From NCBI RefSeq assembly GCF_018398875.1, contig NZ_JAGWDK010000023.1:1-64000 (forward strand): 64,000 nt of DNA, written 5' to 3'. Position numbers and translations under genes: made by a program. The notes beneath the pieces are model-generated. The model did not search any database, was not told the DNA's origin, and saw only the letters and a program-made list of their open reading frames with translations. Below, one piece after another: positions 34,572 to 43,780 of the stretch (its first letter is position 1; every line of letters begins with the position of its first letter). The stretch comes from Bradyrhizobium sp. sGM-13 (GTDB taxonomy: Bacteria > Pseudomonadota > Alphaproteobacteria > Rhizobiales > Xanthobacteraceae).

Positions 34572-35510
34572 CTAGTACAGTCCTCGCCCGCTGAGGACTT
34601 CGCTCGGACCACGTGGATCGACCGGCAGGTAAGCCTGGCGTGGTGCCACATAGCTGGCCTCGTTCTCGTAGGACACGGCGCGCGGATTTTCCGTGGCACG
34701 GCCACGCGTGCGACTGGAAGCCGACATTTCCGAGGTCGCGTTGATCGAGGCGTAGTCCGCCGAGGTATTGCCGAGGCTATAGGGCCGTCCCTCCGGCATC
34801 GGCACCTCGCCCCGGATTCGACCTGCGGACGACGGCATCTCGGGAACAAACGGGCGGGCCGAGGCGACCCGGACCGTGGCCGGGGACGGCGCGGGCTCGC
34901 CGGTCCGCAGCGTCGCCAGGAGCTGGCGGTCGTCGGAACCCTCAAGCGGGGCCCGGCCGACATATTCAACCCGCACCCGAGCGACGCCATTTGCTTTGAA
35001 ATCGAGCAGTTCCGCCGCCTTGTTCGAGACGTCGATAAGGCGGTTGCCGTGATAAGGGCCGCGGTCATTGACCCGGACGATCAGCGACTTGCCGTTCCGA
35101 GTATTGGTCACGCGGGCGTAGCTCGGGATCGGCAGCGTCGGATGGGCCGCCGTCAGCGAGGTCATGTCGAAGACTTCGCCATTAGCGGTCAGCCGGCCAT
35201 GGAAGTCGTCGCCATACCAGGAAGCCATTCCCTCGGCGCGATAGTTTGGATCCTCTTCCGGCACGTAGACCCGGCCCGCGACGGTGTAGGGCTTGCCGAT
35301 ACGGTAAGTTCCCCCGCCCTTCGGCACGGGCTCTCCGAACGCCACCACGCGGGGGCTCGAGGAAACGCCGTATTTGGGATCAATCCGCCTGGCGAATTTG
35401 TCCGACGAAGCGCAATTGGCAAGGACAAGGCATGTTGCCATGGCAACAGTACCACGAACTGCCAGAACGATTGTTGTTGGCCGTCGAATCCCCATCACCC
35501 CAACTACCAT
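34572..35510 (-). CDS. rlpA: Septal ring lytic transglycosylase RlpA-family lipoprotein
   Basis: RlpA cleaves peptidoglycan glycan strands at the septum. The 312-residue protein has a lipoprotein signal ending in a lipobox (CLVLANC, cysteine near residue 33) and the double-psi beta-barrel domain with its conserved motifs (ASWYGDDFHGRLTANGEVFD, LPIPSYARVTN, IVRVNDRGPYHGNRLIDVSN). No C-terminal SPOR domain is recognisable; the tail is low in conservation. The likely start is ATG at 35510 or 35495 (MGIRRPTTIV), both close upstream of the signal. The stop abuts the intergenic repeat. Confidence 0.92.
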   Translation of the reverse strand: MVVGVMGIRRPTTIVLAVRGTVAMATCLVLANCASSDKFARRIDPKYGVSSSPRVVAFGEPVPKGGGTYRIGKPYTVAGRVYVPEEDPNYRAEGMASWYGDDFHGRLTANGEVFDMTSLTAAHPTLPIPSYARVTNTRNGKSLIVRVNDRGPYHGNRLIDVSNKAAELLDFKANGVARVRVEYVGRAPLEGSDDRQLLATLRTGEPAPSPATVRVASARPFVPEMPSSAGRIRGEVPMPEGRPYSLGNTSADYASINATSEMSASSRTRGRATENPRAVSYENEASYVAPRQAYLPVDPRGPSEVLSGRGLY

Positions 35511-35852
35511 TTCTAGCGGCCGACCGCCTATGGAAGCGTTGCGGCCTTACCCCAACGATGCGGCCCACCTCCGCATCACATGATGAAGATATCGCAACCC
35601 GAACACGGCGGAAATGGGGTCTGGTCCCGCGTGGTGAATGAATGGTTGCTTCGCGCGCCCGTCGAACTGGGTGCAACGGTTCGATTCACTGTGTTTGCGC
35701 CCTTCGTCATAGCCTTTCTGTGCCCGCTTTCAGACAATCTGTTGCACCAAATCATCACTCACGACCGATATGCGATTCTGGCCCGTGAATCTTTTTGACT
35801 GTGCAACGGTGCAGTCGTTCTGTGCGTTGCAGGGGCGCAAAGGATTTGTGCG
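35511..35852. other. No supported gene between rlpA and the first small membrane protein
   Basis: A plus-strand frame at 35580-35798 (72 codons, MMKISQPEHGGNGVWSR) contains one hydrophobic stretch but resembles nothing I recognise and has no clear ribosome-binding site. The region should hold promoters for rlpA and for the small gene at 35853. Confidence 0.35.
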
Positions 35853-35942
35853 ATGATCGAGACAGTAACAGCGTTGATGGGTCTGGTAAGCGCAGGCATT
35901 TTCCTTGCGCATGCGTTTGAAGGCTATCGTTCCAGAGCGTGA
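35853..35942 (+). CDS. Small single-pass membrane protein (29 residues)
   Basis: The frame encodes 29 residues (MIETVTALMGLVSAGIFLA, then HAFEGYRSRA). One hydrophobic helix of about 16 residues is followed by a short basic tail, typical of a tiny inner-membrane protein with the tail inside. AAAGGA precedes the ATG at a good distance, and a GC-rich hairpin follows the stop. Function unknown; I infer a real gene from the start signals, codon pattern and protein-like sequence. Confidence 0.6.
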   Translation: MIETVTALMGLVSAGIFLAHAFEGYRSRA

Positions 35943-35950
35943 GTTTTGAC

Positions 35951-35975
35951 AGCCGGCGGCGGTAGCCGCCCGGCT
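35951..35975 (+). terminator. GC-rich hairpin behind the small gene
   Basis: AGCCGG and CCGGCT form a 6-bp outer stem, and GGCGG-TAG-CCGCC could form an alternative inner stem. It starts 9 bases after the stop of the 29-residue gene. There is no long T-tract, so its strength as a terminator is uncertain. Confidence 0.4.
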
Positions 35976-36061
35976 TCAGAGAGAGATGGCTCGGTAGTTC
36001 CGATCGGGGAATCGGAAAGGTCTAACAAATTCGGACGAGCATCTGGTGTGGTAGGTGTCTG

Positions 36062-36160
36062 ATGCGCAACCACGACATCATCTCTAACGGATTTCTTGCG
36101 CTGGCGACTGCCAGCTTCGTGCTGCTGTGCTCCAGCCTGCTGGCCGTTGCGTTCGGTTAA
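36062..36160 (+). CDS. Small single-pass membrane protein (32 residues)
   Basis: A second tiny frame encodes MRNHDIISNGFLALATASF followed by VLLCSSLLAVAFG, that is a short polar start and one transmembrane helix to the C-terminus. AGGTG lies upstream of the ATG. It is 119 bases downstream of the 29-residue gene on the same strand and does not resemble it in sequence. Function unknown; too short for routine gene finders, so often missed. Confidence 0.55.
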   Translation: MRNHDIISNGFLALATASFVLLCSSLLAVAFG

Positions 36161-36443
36161 ACAAGGACACGAACCAATTGCGGCGACGGTACCGGGACGA
36201 TGTGATCCCGGGCAGAATTAGCATCCGCCCGACGAACCGCCGGAGAACGCATTGCGGCCGATGCCGCCACCCATGATTTCCCGGCGCGTATGAAGTGCAC
36301 CACGCAACGTGCACGCGGCTGGCCAAAGGGCAACGCCCTCGCCGCTGGGTTTCCTCCAAAATAAAGCGATGGGATGCACATTGGGGCGATGTTCGCATTG
36401 CGTTCAAGCCAGCCCTACGCTAAGCGACTGAAATTCCAGAGCT

Positions 36444-36533
36444 GGAAGGGTGGCCGAGTGGTTTAAGGCACCGGTCTTGAAAACCGGCGTGCCTGCAAGG
36501 GCACCGTGGGTTCGAATCCCACCCCTTCCGCCA
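36444..36533 (+). tRNA. tRNA-Ser (anticodon UGA)
   Basis: A 90-base class II tRNA with acceptor stem GGAAGGG/CCCTTCC, D-arm GGCCGAGTGGTTTAAGGC, anticodon stem CCGGT/ACCGG around loop CTTGAAA (anticodon TGA at 36478-36480), a long variable arm, and the T-arm GTGGGTTCGAATCCCAC. CCA is encoded at 36531-36533. It reads UCA and related serine codons. Confidence 0.97.
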
Positions 36534-36653
36534 ATTTTAAGCAGAACCAATCCTTACCTCCAGTTTTGGCATTTGGTTTTGGCAATTTCGTTCGCTGAGC
36601 GTTCATCAGCTTCCTCGGTTCGGACCAGATGGACAACTCCTGAAAGACCACAT

Positions 36654-39347
36654 CTAAAGCGCCAGCCTGACGTTGCAGATATCGTGCTCCTGCGGGTCCG
36701 ACTTCACCTCGAAGCCGAGGCTGCGGCACATCGCCAGCATCACCGTGTTTTCCGTCAGCACATCGCCGGAAATCGCCTTCAATCCTTCGGACTTCGCATA
36801 CTCGATGATCATCTGCATCAGGGTCCAGCCGAGCCCCCTGCCCTTGAGATCGGATCGGAGCAGGATCGCGTATTCGCCGCTCTCATAGATCGAGTCCGAA
36901 TGGATCCTGACCACCCCGACCAGTTCGTTGGTCGTCTGGTCGAAGGCGACAAAGGCCATCGCCCGGGCGTAGTCGAGCTGGGTCAGGCGGGCGATGAATT
37001 CATGGGAAAATTCCTTCATCGGTGCAAAGAACCGGAGCCGCAGGTCCTGCATCGTAACGTGTTTCAGCATCTCGTGGATCGCCGGCTCATCCTCGGGACG
37101 GATCGGACGGACGAACACGCGCCAGCCGTCCTTGACCTCGATGTGACGCTGCCATTGCGAGGGATAAGGCCGCACGGCGAAGTTCGCCGGGCCCGAACCA
37201 CGAAACTTTCGTTCCACGCGCCCGATCACGACCCGCGCGTCGACGGCCAGCACGCCCGCCTCATCCGCCAGCAGCGGATTGATATCGAGCCCACGGATGT
37301 CGGGTATGTCGGCGGCCATCTGCGCCAGCTTGACCAGAACCATTGCAACTGCGTCATGCTTCACCGCCGGCACGTCGCGATAGGCGCGCAACAGCCGCGA
37401 GACACGGGTACGTTCGATCAGGCCGCGCGCCAGTTGCAGGTCGAGCGGCGGCAGCGCCAGCGCCTTGTCATTGATGATCTCGACTGCCGTTCCGCCACGA
37501 CCGAACACGACGACAGTGCCAAACGTCGGATCGTCGGCGAGGCCGAGAATAAGCTCGCGCGCCTTCGCCCGCACCACCATCGCCTGCACCATCACGCCCG
37601 ATATGCGCGCCTCCGGCCGCAGCGATCTTGCCCGCGCGAGAATCTCGCTGGTCGCCTTGCGCACCGCATCGGCGCTGGTGAGATTGAGCACCACGCCGCC
37701 GACATCGGATTTGTGGACGATGTCGCGCGACATGATCTTGAGCACGACAGTCGCCCCCCGCGCAAAGATCGCATTCGCATGCGTAACCGCCTCTTCGGCA
37801 TCGGCGGCGGCAAAGGTCGGCACGGCCGCGATATCGTAGGCGTCAAGGAGCCGCTTGACCTCGATCGGATCGAGCCATGAACGGCCGTCGGCCAGCGCCG
37901 CAGCAACGATCTGCCGCGCTGCATTGATATCGGGAGCGAATTCGCTCGGCATGGCGGGCGGAACCTGCGCCAGCGCCTCCACCACCTCGCGATGGCGGAC
38001 CAGATGCATGAAGCCGCGCACGGCGTCGTCTTCGGTCGGATGGTTCGGAATGCCGGCGGCGCTCAAGAGATCGCCGATCGATGGCTCCGCGCCGACCCAG
38101 ACCGCGAGAACGGGCTTCGGCGCCATGCGCTGCCCGGCGCGATATTTCTGCACCACGCGGGTCACGGCCACGGCGATTTCGTCGGCGCGCGCAATCGCCG
38201 TCTGCACGTTCATCACCAGCACGGCGTCGTTTTCGGGATCGGCCAGCAACGCTTCGAGCGCTGCGGCATAGCGCGCGGGATCGGCATCCCCGACGATATC
38301 GACCGGGTTCGATTTCGACCATGTCGGCGGCAAAACAGCGTCCAGCTTCTCGCGGATCGCCGACGAGAGAGCCGCCGGAATACCGCCGAGTTCGACCAGC
38401 CGGTCAACCGCCAGCACGCCGATGCCGCCGCCATTGGTCAGAATCGCAAGCCGCTTTCCAGGCGGCGATTTGACCCGCCCGAGCGTCTCGGCACAGTCGA
38501 ACAATTCGCGCAGATCCGATACGCGCAGGATGCCGGCGCGTTGAAACGCAGCGTCGTAGACGGCATCAGCGCCGGCGAGCGCTCCGGTATGGGTTGCAGC
38601 GGCCCGCGCGCCTTGTGCCATTCGGCCTGACTTGACGACCACGACCGGTTTTATTCTGGCGGCTGCCCGCGCCGCCGACATGAACTTGCGGGCATCCTTG
38701 ATCGCCTCGATGTACAGCAGGATGGCGTGGGTCTTTTCATCCAGCGCGAAATAATCGAGCAGATCGGCGATATCGACATCGAGCTGGTCACCGATTGAAA
38801 CAATGCCGGAAAATCCGACGGCCCGCTGTGCCGCCCAATCCACCATGCCGGCGGCAATGGCGCCGGACTGCGAGATGAGCGCCAAATGACCCGCGGCCGG
38901 CATATGTGCGGAAAAGCTCGCATTGAGACTGACGTCGGGCATCATGATGCCGAGGCAATTCGGACCGATCAGCCGCATGCCGTATTTTTGTGCCGCCCGC
39001 TCGGCTGCTTCCGCGAGCGACCCCGGACCGTGGCCGAGCCCAGCACTGACGATGACGGCGCCGGCCGCGCCGCGCTGACCCGCCTCATCTATCAGGCCGG
39101 CGATGGTGTGGGCTGGTGCAGTGAGGACAACGAGTTCCGGCGCAAAAGACAGTTTTGCGATGCTGTCTGCGGCCGCGACGCCGTCAATCTCGTGATAGCG
39201 CAGATTGACGAGGCCGAATTCGCCCTTGAATTGGGCCTTGCGAATATTGTTGAGAATGGCACGGCCTACGGAGCCGTGGCGCGGGCTAGCCCCTACCAAT
39301 GCGACGGAATGCGGCGAAAGCAAATTTTTCAGACGATAGGTGGACAT
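36654..39347 (-). CDS. NDP-forming acyl-CoA synthetase fused to a GNAT acetyltransferase (Pat-like)
   Basis: An 897-residue protein. The N-terminal CoA-binding domain (LLSPHSVALVGASPRHGSVG) is followed by the succinyl-CoA-ligase-like domain (GKRLAILTNGGGIGVLAVDR), an ATP-grasp domain (GATVVLKIMSRDIVHKSDVG) and a C-terminal GNAT domain (AILLRSDLKGRGLGWTLMQM, MLAMCRSLGFEVKSD). This is the arrangement of Pat/PatZ protein lysine acetyltransferases, which acetylate and so silence AMP-forming acyl-CoA synthetases. The window has one such synthetase at 24.5 kb, a possible target. The phosphohistidine expected in the ligase domain is not obvious, as in other Pat proteins. The phasin-like gene lies 99 bases upstream. 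Confidence 0.9.
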   Translation of the reverse strand: MSTYRLKNLLSPHSVALVGASPRHGSVGRAILNNIRKAQFKGEFGLVNLRYHEIDGVAAADSIAKLSFAPELVVLTAPAHTIAGLIDEAGQRGAAGAVIVSAGLGHGPGSLAEAAERAAQKYGMRLIGPNCLGIMMPDVSLNASFSAHMPAAGHLALISQSGAIAAGMVDWAAQRAVGFSGIVSIGDQLDVDIADLLDYFALDEKTHAILLYIEAIKDARKFMSAARAAARIKPVVVVKSGRMAQGARAAATHTGALAGADAVYDAAFQRAGILRVSDLRELFDCAETLGRVKSPPGKRLAILTNGGGIGVLAVDRLVELGGIPAALSSAIREKLDAVLPPTWSKSNPVDIVGDADPARYAAALEALLADPENDAVLVMNVQTAIARADEIAVAVTRVVQKYRAGQRMAPKPVLAVWVGAEPSIGDLLSAAGIPNHPTEDDAVRGFMHLVRHREVVEALAQVPPAMPSEFAPDINAARQIVAAALADGRSWLDPIEVKRLLDAYDIAAVPTFAAADAEEAVTHANAIFARGATVVLKIMSRDIVHKSDVGGVVLNLTSADAVRKATSEILARARSLRPEARISGVMVQAMVVRAKARELILGLADDPTFGTVVVFGRGGTAVEIINDKALALPPLDLQLARGLIERTRVSRLLRAYRDVPAVKHDAVAMVLVKLAQMAADIPDIRGLDINPLLADEAGVLAVDARVVIGRVERKFRGSGPANFAVRPYPSQWQRHIEVKDGWRVFVRPIRPEDEPAIHEMLKHVTMQDLRLRFFAPMKEFSHEFIARLTQLDYARAMAFVAFDQTTNELVGVVRIHSDSIYESGEYAILLRSDLKGRGLGWTLMQMIIEYAKSEGLKAISGDVLTENTVMLAMCRSLGFEVKSDPQEHDICNVRLAL

Positions 39348-39445
39348 CGTTTTCCAGTACCGGCAGGTCGCGGCCTATGCGAAGCGGCAAGAGGGCGGCT
39401 TACCGCCGTCGGCAGGGGCGATTTCTGATGCATGGCACTGGCCAA

Positions 39446-39814
39446 TCAGCTCAAGGAGCGCCCACTGATCAAGTTCGACGTGGCCGCGATCATCCGCTCG
39501 GCGTGCCTGAACAGCCGTTCGGAGTCGCGGCGGAAGAAGTCGAGCTGATGCTGGCCGCATTCCTGGCACATCGTCCTGACGTCCCGTACCGAATGCGCGC
39601 TAGCCATCTTCGCGACGAACTCAGTGTACAAGTGCATCTCGGTCTGCGTTCGCTCCAGCATCTCGTCGCTGAGAAACAGCAGTTCCTCGAACATTATCTT
39701 CTGCGCACCAAGCATGAACTCCAGCACGCCCTGGTTTAGCTTGGTGGCTTCCGCTTCTGCGTTTGCGGCTGCTGGAAAGGAACCGGAAGCAGCCCGTTCA
39801 GACAGCTCTGACAT
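39446..39814 (-). CDS. Phasin-like protein
   Basis: A 122-residue all-helical protein resembling the phasins that coat polyhydroxyalkanoate granules. Features are a low-complexity start (MSELSERAASGSFPAAANAE) and amphipathic helices (GVLEFMLGAQKIMFEELLFL, MLERTQTEMHLYTEFVAKMA, HQLDFFRRDSERLFRHAERM). ATG 39814 follows GGAG at 6 bases; codons upstream to 39868 are not supported. It lies between the CHAD gene and the acyl-CoA synthetase/GNAT fusion on the same strand. The family call is from pattern only and moderately sure. Confidence 0.7.
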   Translation of the reverse strand: MSELSERAASGSFPAAANAEAEATKLNQGVLEFMLGAQKIMFEELLFLSDEMLERTQTEMHLYTEFVAKMASAHSVRDVRTMCQECGQHQLDFFRRDSERLFRHAERMIAATSNLISGRSLS

Positions 39815-40026
39815 GACAATCTCCGATTTCTGAATTTCCACCGAAAGCGATACTGACCGGCTTCGCACCGAACATCTAGCTGCATCAAACTGGCGTTATT
39901 GCGACAGCAGTTACCGCACTAGGAGATGAGACAAGGAACTCGCGGGGAACAAAGGTCGCATCCCCGCCCGCCATGGATCAGCGCAACCAACCGCGCACGA
40001 CAATGGGCGCGCTGCGAACGATGACG

Positions 40027-40920
40027 TCAGCAGGCTCGGGCGTGTTTCAGCTCACGATAAGACGCGATGGCGGCGCCGAGCAGCTCTTCCCTTCGATGAC
40101 GATAGCCCGGCGGGGGCACCTTACTCCGTTTCCCGTTTTTGGCTTGCGGCGATCGGCTGGGAAGGCGGGCGAAACGCTTGAGATCGCGGAGGTCGCCCAA
40201 TGCGCGTTGCATTCGCTTTGCCGGCCGATGGAGGTGATGCAATTCGCCGCGGCTCTGCAGCGCGACCGTTTCCGTGAACGCTTCCAGCATGTAGCGGAAG
40301 CGTTTGACCTTGATCCGCAGCCGGTGACGGCGCGATTCACCCAGCGCCTTCAGGTGGCGTCCCCTGCGGATCAACCGTTTGTGCCAACGGTTGAGTTCGC
40401 GAGCGCAATAGACTTGCAGAGCCTCCGTCTCATTCCGTTTGCACCGCGCTAGCCACCCTCCCTGTCTGATCCAGTCATCGATTGCCGAGATCAGCCGGCG
40501 CGTCCGAACGGTGCGCAGACAACGAACCAGGCGGCGGTGGTCCCGCGTCTGGTGCTGACCGACCTGTTTGATGATGTGCTCCGCCCAACCGCGGTAACGC
40601 TTGCGGCGCGAATATTCGACTAGGACGTCGCTGTCGCGCGCGGCGCCGAGCGAACCATTCAGCCAGGCGATTTCCTTTTTCAGACGCGGCCATTCCGCAT
40701 CGACCACGATCGGCGCGAAGAACGCCACAGCGGCGCGCAACCGTGTAATTGCGACGCGGATTTGATGCACTGCCTCGGCATCGCCGGCGCATGCGCTGCT
40801 GTGCTGGGCCTTGATCGAGGTGATGCAGTCGAGCGCGATCGTCTGGAATGCGGTTGCACAGTCGAGGCTCACCGCAGAGGTGTCGTGCAGGCGGGATGTA
40901 CTGGTTGGGCGGCCGCGCAT
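40027..40920 (-). CDS. CHAD-domain protein
   Basis: A 297-residue helical protein with the CHAD fold, rich in conserved histidine, arginine and lysine (AVHQIRVAITRLRAAVAFFA, LNGSLGAARDSDVLVEYSRR, RHRLRIKVKRFRYMLEAFTE, LGDLRDLKRFARL). CHAD domains bind inorganic polyphosphate; they are often next to CYTH or polyphosphate enzymes. Here the partner is different: the upstream gene is an APH-type and P-loop kinase fusion whose stop is 2 bases before ATG 40920, so the pair is translationally coupled. Function in polyphosphate or granule biology is inference. Confidence 0.87.
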   Translation of the reverse strand: MRGRPTSTSRLHDTSAVSLDCATAFQTIALDCITSIKAQHSSACAGDAEAVHQIRVAITRLRAAVAFFAPIVVDAEWPRLKKEIAWLNGSLGAARDSDVLVEYSRRKRYRGWAEHIIKQVGQHQTRDHRRLVRCLRTVRTRRLISAIDDWIRQGGWLARCKRNETEALQVYCARELNRWHKRLIRRGRHLKALGESRRHRLRIKVKRFRYMLEAFTETVALQSRGELHHLHRPAKRMQRALGDLRDLKRFARLPSRSPQAKNGKRSKVPPPGYRHRREELLGAAIASYRELKHARAC

Positions 40921-40922
40921 CG

Positions 40923-42494
40923 TCAAGGCTCGTCCGGCGCCAAAGGCAGGACCGCCCGGGCGTTGCGCAGCGACTGTTCCGGCGTCCCAGAGGCATCGAT
41001 CATATGCCATTGTACCGCGCCGAGCGCGAAAGTCTCCTGCTTCAGGGCGACGCTTCGTGTCGCATCGGACGCATCATCCTTGCGCTGCTCGATCCGCGCC
41101 AGCCGCGTCGCGAGATCGGTCGTCAGAAAAAGGCCGACGAACCCTGCATTGTGCGTGGCCGCGAGATTCTCGATTTCCTTTCGTTCTCCCTCCTGCAGAT
41201 AGGCGGCATCGAGCACCACCGAACAGCCCTGGGCGAGCACACGCTGCGCGGTGATCGAGAGACCGGCATATACTCGCTCCGTCGTTGCGGATCGATAGGC
41301 AGATTCCGGCAGAGCGGTAGTTTCGCTGATACCGAACAGGCGCTTGCGGACGACATCCGAGCGCACGATGAGCGCGCCGGGTGGTGGCTCGATCAGACCC
41401 GCGAGTCCGCGAGCAAGCACCGACTTCCCCGTCCCCGATAGCCCGCCGATTGCCACCAGCATCGGCGGCGTGGGCGCAATGAGGCGTCTCGCCAGATCGA
41501 AATAGCGCTTCGCCTCCTGCCACACTGCGTCGCTCTCTCCGGCATGTTCGCTCTTCACGAACAGCACGTGCGCGCGGATCGCTGCCCGCATCGACAAGAA
41601 CAGCGGCAGCAGGCGTAGCCCATCGAAATCTTCATCGGCGGTTGCGGTAATATAGCTATTGAACGCTGCGTTTGCCGCTGCCGCCTGATTGAAGTGGATC
41701 ATATCCATCAGCGTAAACGCGAGATCGTAGAGAATGTCCGTCGTGGCAATGACGGGATCGAACTCGATGGCATCGAACAGCAGCGGCCGGCCGTCGACCA
41801 ATGTAATATTCGCCAGATGCAGGTCGCCGTGGCAACGGCGCACGAACCCTTGCTCGGCGCGCTGTCTGAGCAGCGGCTGCAATGTCGTTGCAGAGGCGCG
41901 GCTGGCGGCATCGAGTTCATCGATCGCAACGGAATCAAGTCCGTGCACGGTTTCAAATTTTGCGGTATTGCGGCCGATGATAGGTAGAATGGAGGCAAGC
42001 CAGCTCTCGCCGTCGTGGCGCGCTGCCCTGTCGTGGGACCGCAGAACCGCATCGGCCACGGCCGTCGCAAGTAACGGATCGATCGCCTTCGAAGCGGCGA
42101 TACGGTCGAGCGACTGCGTCTCGTCGAACCGTGCCATTTCGACCGCCCATTCGACCACCGTGCCCGAGCCGCCGATTTCGAGACCGCCGTCGGAATTGCG
42201 CGTAATGGGAACAACGCCTCGGTAGAGCTCGGGAGCGTTGCCGGCGTTGACCTTTAGTTCCTCCTCGCAGGCGCTCTTGCGCTTCTCCAATGTCGAATAA
42301 TCGAGGAATGGTAACCGCACGGCACGCTTGATCTTCAATGCCCGATCAGCTCCGAGAAAAACCATGGAGGCATGGGTATCGATCCGCTTGCCGCCCCCGG
42401 CTGCACCGAAACTGGAGCCATCGAGGAAATCGAGCACGTGCTGCTGGTTGTCAGCATCGGCTACGGCAGCATCTGGGGGGGGCCGCATAGTCAT
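40923..42494 (-). CDS. APH-like kinase domain fused to a P-loop (zeta/AAA) kinase
   Basis: A 523-residue two-domain protein. The N-terminal 330 residues resemble the aminoglycoside phosphotransferase fold, with the catalytic motif RRCHGDLHLANITLVDGRPL and the metal motif LFDAIEFDPVI. The C-terminal part has a P-loop IGGLSGTGKSVLARGLAG and a small-kinase layout (VRSDVVRKRLFGI, VVLDAAYLQEGERKEIENLA). This fusion is known in proteobacteria as an uncharacterised bifunctional kinase family. Its start ATG 42494 overlaps the stop of the alcohol dehydrogenase by 4 bases, and the CHAD gene follows 2 bases after its stop, so three genes form one coupled unit. Confidence 0.88.
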   Translation of the reverse strand: MTMRPPPDAAVADADNQQHVLDFLDGSSFGAAGGGKRIDTHASMVFLGADRALKIKRAVRLPFLDYSTLEKRKSACEEELKVNAGNAPELYRGVVPITRNSDGGLEIGGSGTVVEWAVEMARFDETQSLDRIAASKAIDPLLATAVADAVLRSHDRAARHDGESWLASILPIIGRNTAKFETVHGLDSVAIDELDAASRASATTLQPLLRQRAEQGFVRRCHGDLHLANITLVDGRPLLFDAIEFDPVIATTDILYDLAFTLMDMIHFNQAAAANAAFNSYITATADEDFDGLRLLPLFLSMRAAIRAHVLFVKSEHAGESDAVWQEAKRYFDLARRLIAPTPPMLVAIGGLSGTGKSVLARGLAGLIEPPPGALIVRSDVVRKRLFGISETTALPESAYRSATTERVYAGLSITAQRVLAQGCSVVLDAAYLQEGERKEIENLAATHNAGFVGLFLTTDLATRLARIEQRKDDASDATRSVALKQETFALGAVQWHMIDASGTPEQSLRNARAVLPLAPDEP

Positions 42495-43492
42495 GGCTGC
42501 AGCACAGCGGCGCCCGTGATCTGTCCGGCGCGCAGCTTGGAGAGGACTTCATTCGCTTCCTGCAACGGAAACACGCTGGTGTGCGTCTTGATGTCAGCTT
42601 CCGCCGCGACCCTGAAAAACTCGATCCCGTCGCCCCGCGTCAGGTTGGCAACCGAAAGCAGCCGCCGCTCCTCCCAGAGGATGCGGTAAGGGAATGAGGG
42701 AATGTCCGACATGTGAATGCCGGCGCAGACCACGCGGCCGCCTTTGCGCACAGCTTGCAATGCCAACGGCACTAGGGAGCCGACCGGCGCGTAGATGATA
42801 GCTGCGTCGAGCGGCACTGGAGGCTTCTCCTCCGACCTGCCGGCCCAAGCTGCGCCGAGCGATAGTGCAAGGCGTTGCGCCGCGACGTCGCCCGCGCGCG
42901 TGAACGCGTAGACCGAACGGCCCTGCCAGCGAGCCACCTGCGCGATGATGTGGCCGGCTGCACCAAAGCCGAAAATGCCGAGATGTTCTCCATCGCCCGC
43001 CATCACCAGCGAGCGCCAGCCGATCAGGCCCGCACACAGCAAAGGAGCGACAGCGACGTCGTCGTTGGCCTCGCCGAGTGGAAAGCAATAGAGCGCATCC
43101 GCGACGAGATGCGTGGCAAATCCGCCGTCGCGCGTGTAGCCGGTAAAGCGCGGGCGGTCGCAAAGGTTTTCACGGCCGCTCCGGCAATAGGGACAGTCGC
43201 CGCAGGTATGACCGAGCCAGGGAACGCCGACCCTTTCGCCGATCCTAAGAGACGTCACAGCGGGACCAAGAGCTTCCACCCGACCGACCACCTCGTGGCC
43301 GGGAACGATCGGGTAGGCAATATCAGGCAGTTCTCCATCGACGACGTGCAGGTCGGTCCGGCATACGCCGCACGCGCCAACTTTGATACGCACTTCGCCG
43401 GGCGCGGGCACCGGGTCCTCGCGCGGCTCAAACCGCAGTAACGCGCCGGGCGCTTGCAGGACCATGGCGTGCATTTCGTCCGCTATCCTCAC
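42491..43492 (-). CDS. Zinc-dependent alcohol dehydrogenase
   Basis: A 333-residue medium-chain dehydrogenase that would oxidise an alcohol or reduce an aldehyde with NAD. Catalytic zinc ligands are in GACGVCRTDLHVVDG and GHEVVGRVEALG; the structural zinc cluster is in CGDCPYCRSGRENLC. The nucleotide-binding loop reads LGIFGFGAAGHIIAQVA. It begins MRIADEMHAMVLQAPGALLR. It is the first gene of a three-gene unit with the kinase fusion and the CHAD protein. Upstream (43533-43546) is an imperfect FNR/FixK-like inverted sequence, noted but not called. Confidence 0.92.
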   Translation of the reverse strand: MRIADEMHAMVLQAPGALLRFEPREDPVPAPGEVRIKVGACGVCRTDLHVVDGELPDIAYPIVPGHEVVGRVEALGPAVTSLRIGERVGVPWLGHTCGDCPYCRSGRENLCDRPRFTGYTRDGGFATHLVADALYCFPLGEANDDVAVAPLLCAGLIGWRSLVMAGDGEHLGIFGFGAAGHIIAQVARWQGRSVYAFTRAGDVAAQRLALSLGAAWAGRSEEKPPVPLDAAIIYAPVGSLVPLALQAVRKGGRVVCAGIHMSDIPSFPYRILWEERRLLSVANLTRGDGIEFFRVAAEADIKTHTSVFPLQEANEVLSKLRAGQITGAAVLQP

Positions 43493-43780
43493 GCAAGCAT
43501 GTGCGGTCTCTCCGCGACGAGCGGGTCATGCCTGATCCCGTCCAATCGACCCGCCCGAGCTTTCCCTAACATGGCTACATCGGCAGCGCAGCGCCAGCCA
43601 CGGCGTTCTGCCATTTCTTGAGCGCATGGAACACAAAGGCGGGCTGGGCACGCCGGCACCTCCCGCTGAAGGAACGACCTACCCGCGCGCGCTCTCGGCG
43701 TTTTCTCCTAAGACTGTCTCGCCATCGCCGGTCGTAAAGGCCGCGTTGCGGGGCATTTTTATTGATGCCCGCCAATCGAT

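Noticed and set aside
35580..35798. 72-codon plus-strand frame upstream of the small membrane proteins
   Set aside because: One hydrophobic stretch but no recognisable family, no ribosome-binding site; left as unsupported.
43533..43546. FNR/FixK-like sequence (TTGGACGGGATCAG on the minus strand) upstream of the alcohol dehydrogenase
   Set aside because: The left half matches the consensus at only three of five positions; too weak to call without expression data.
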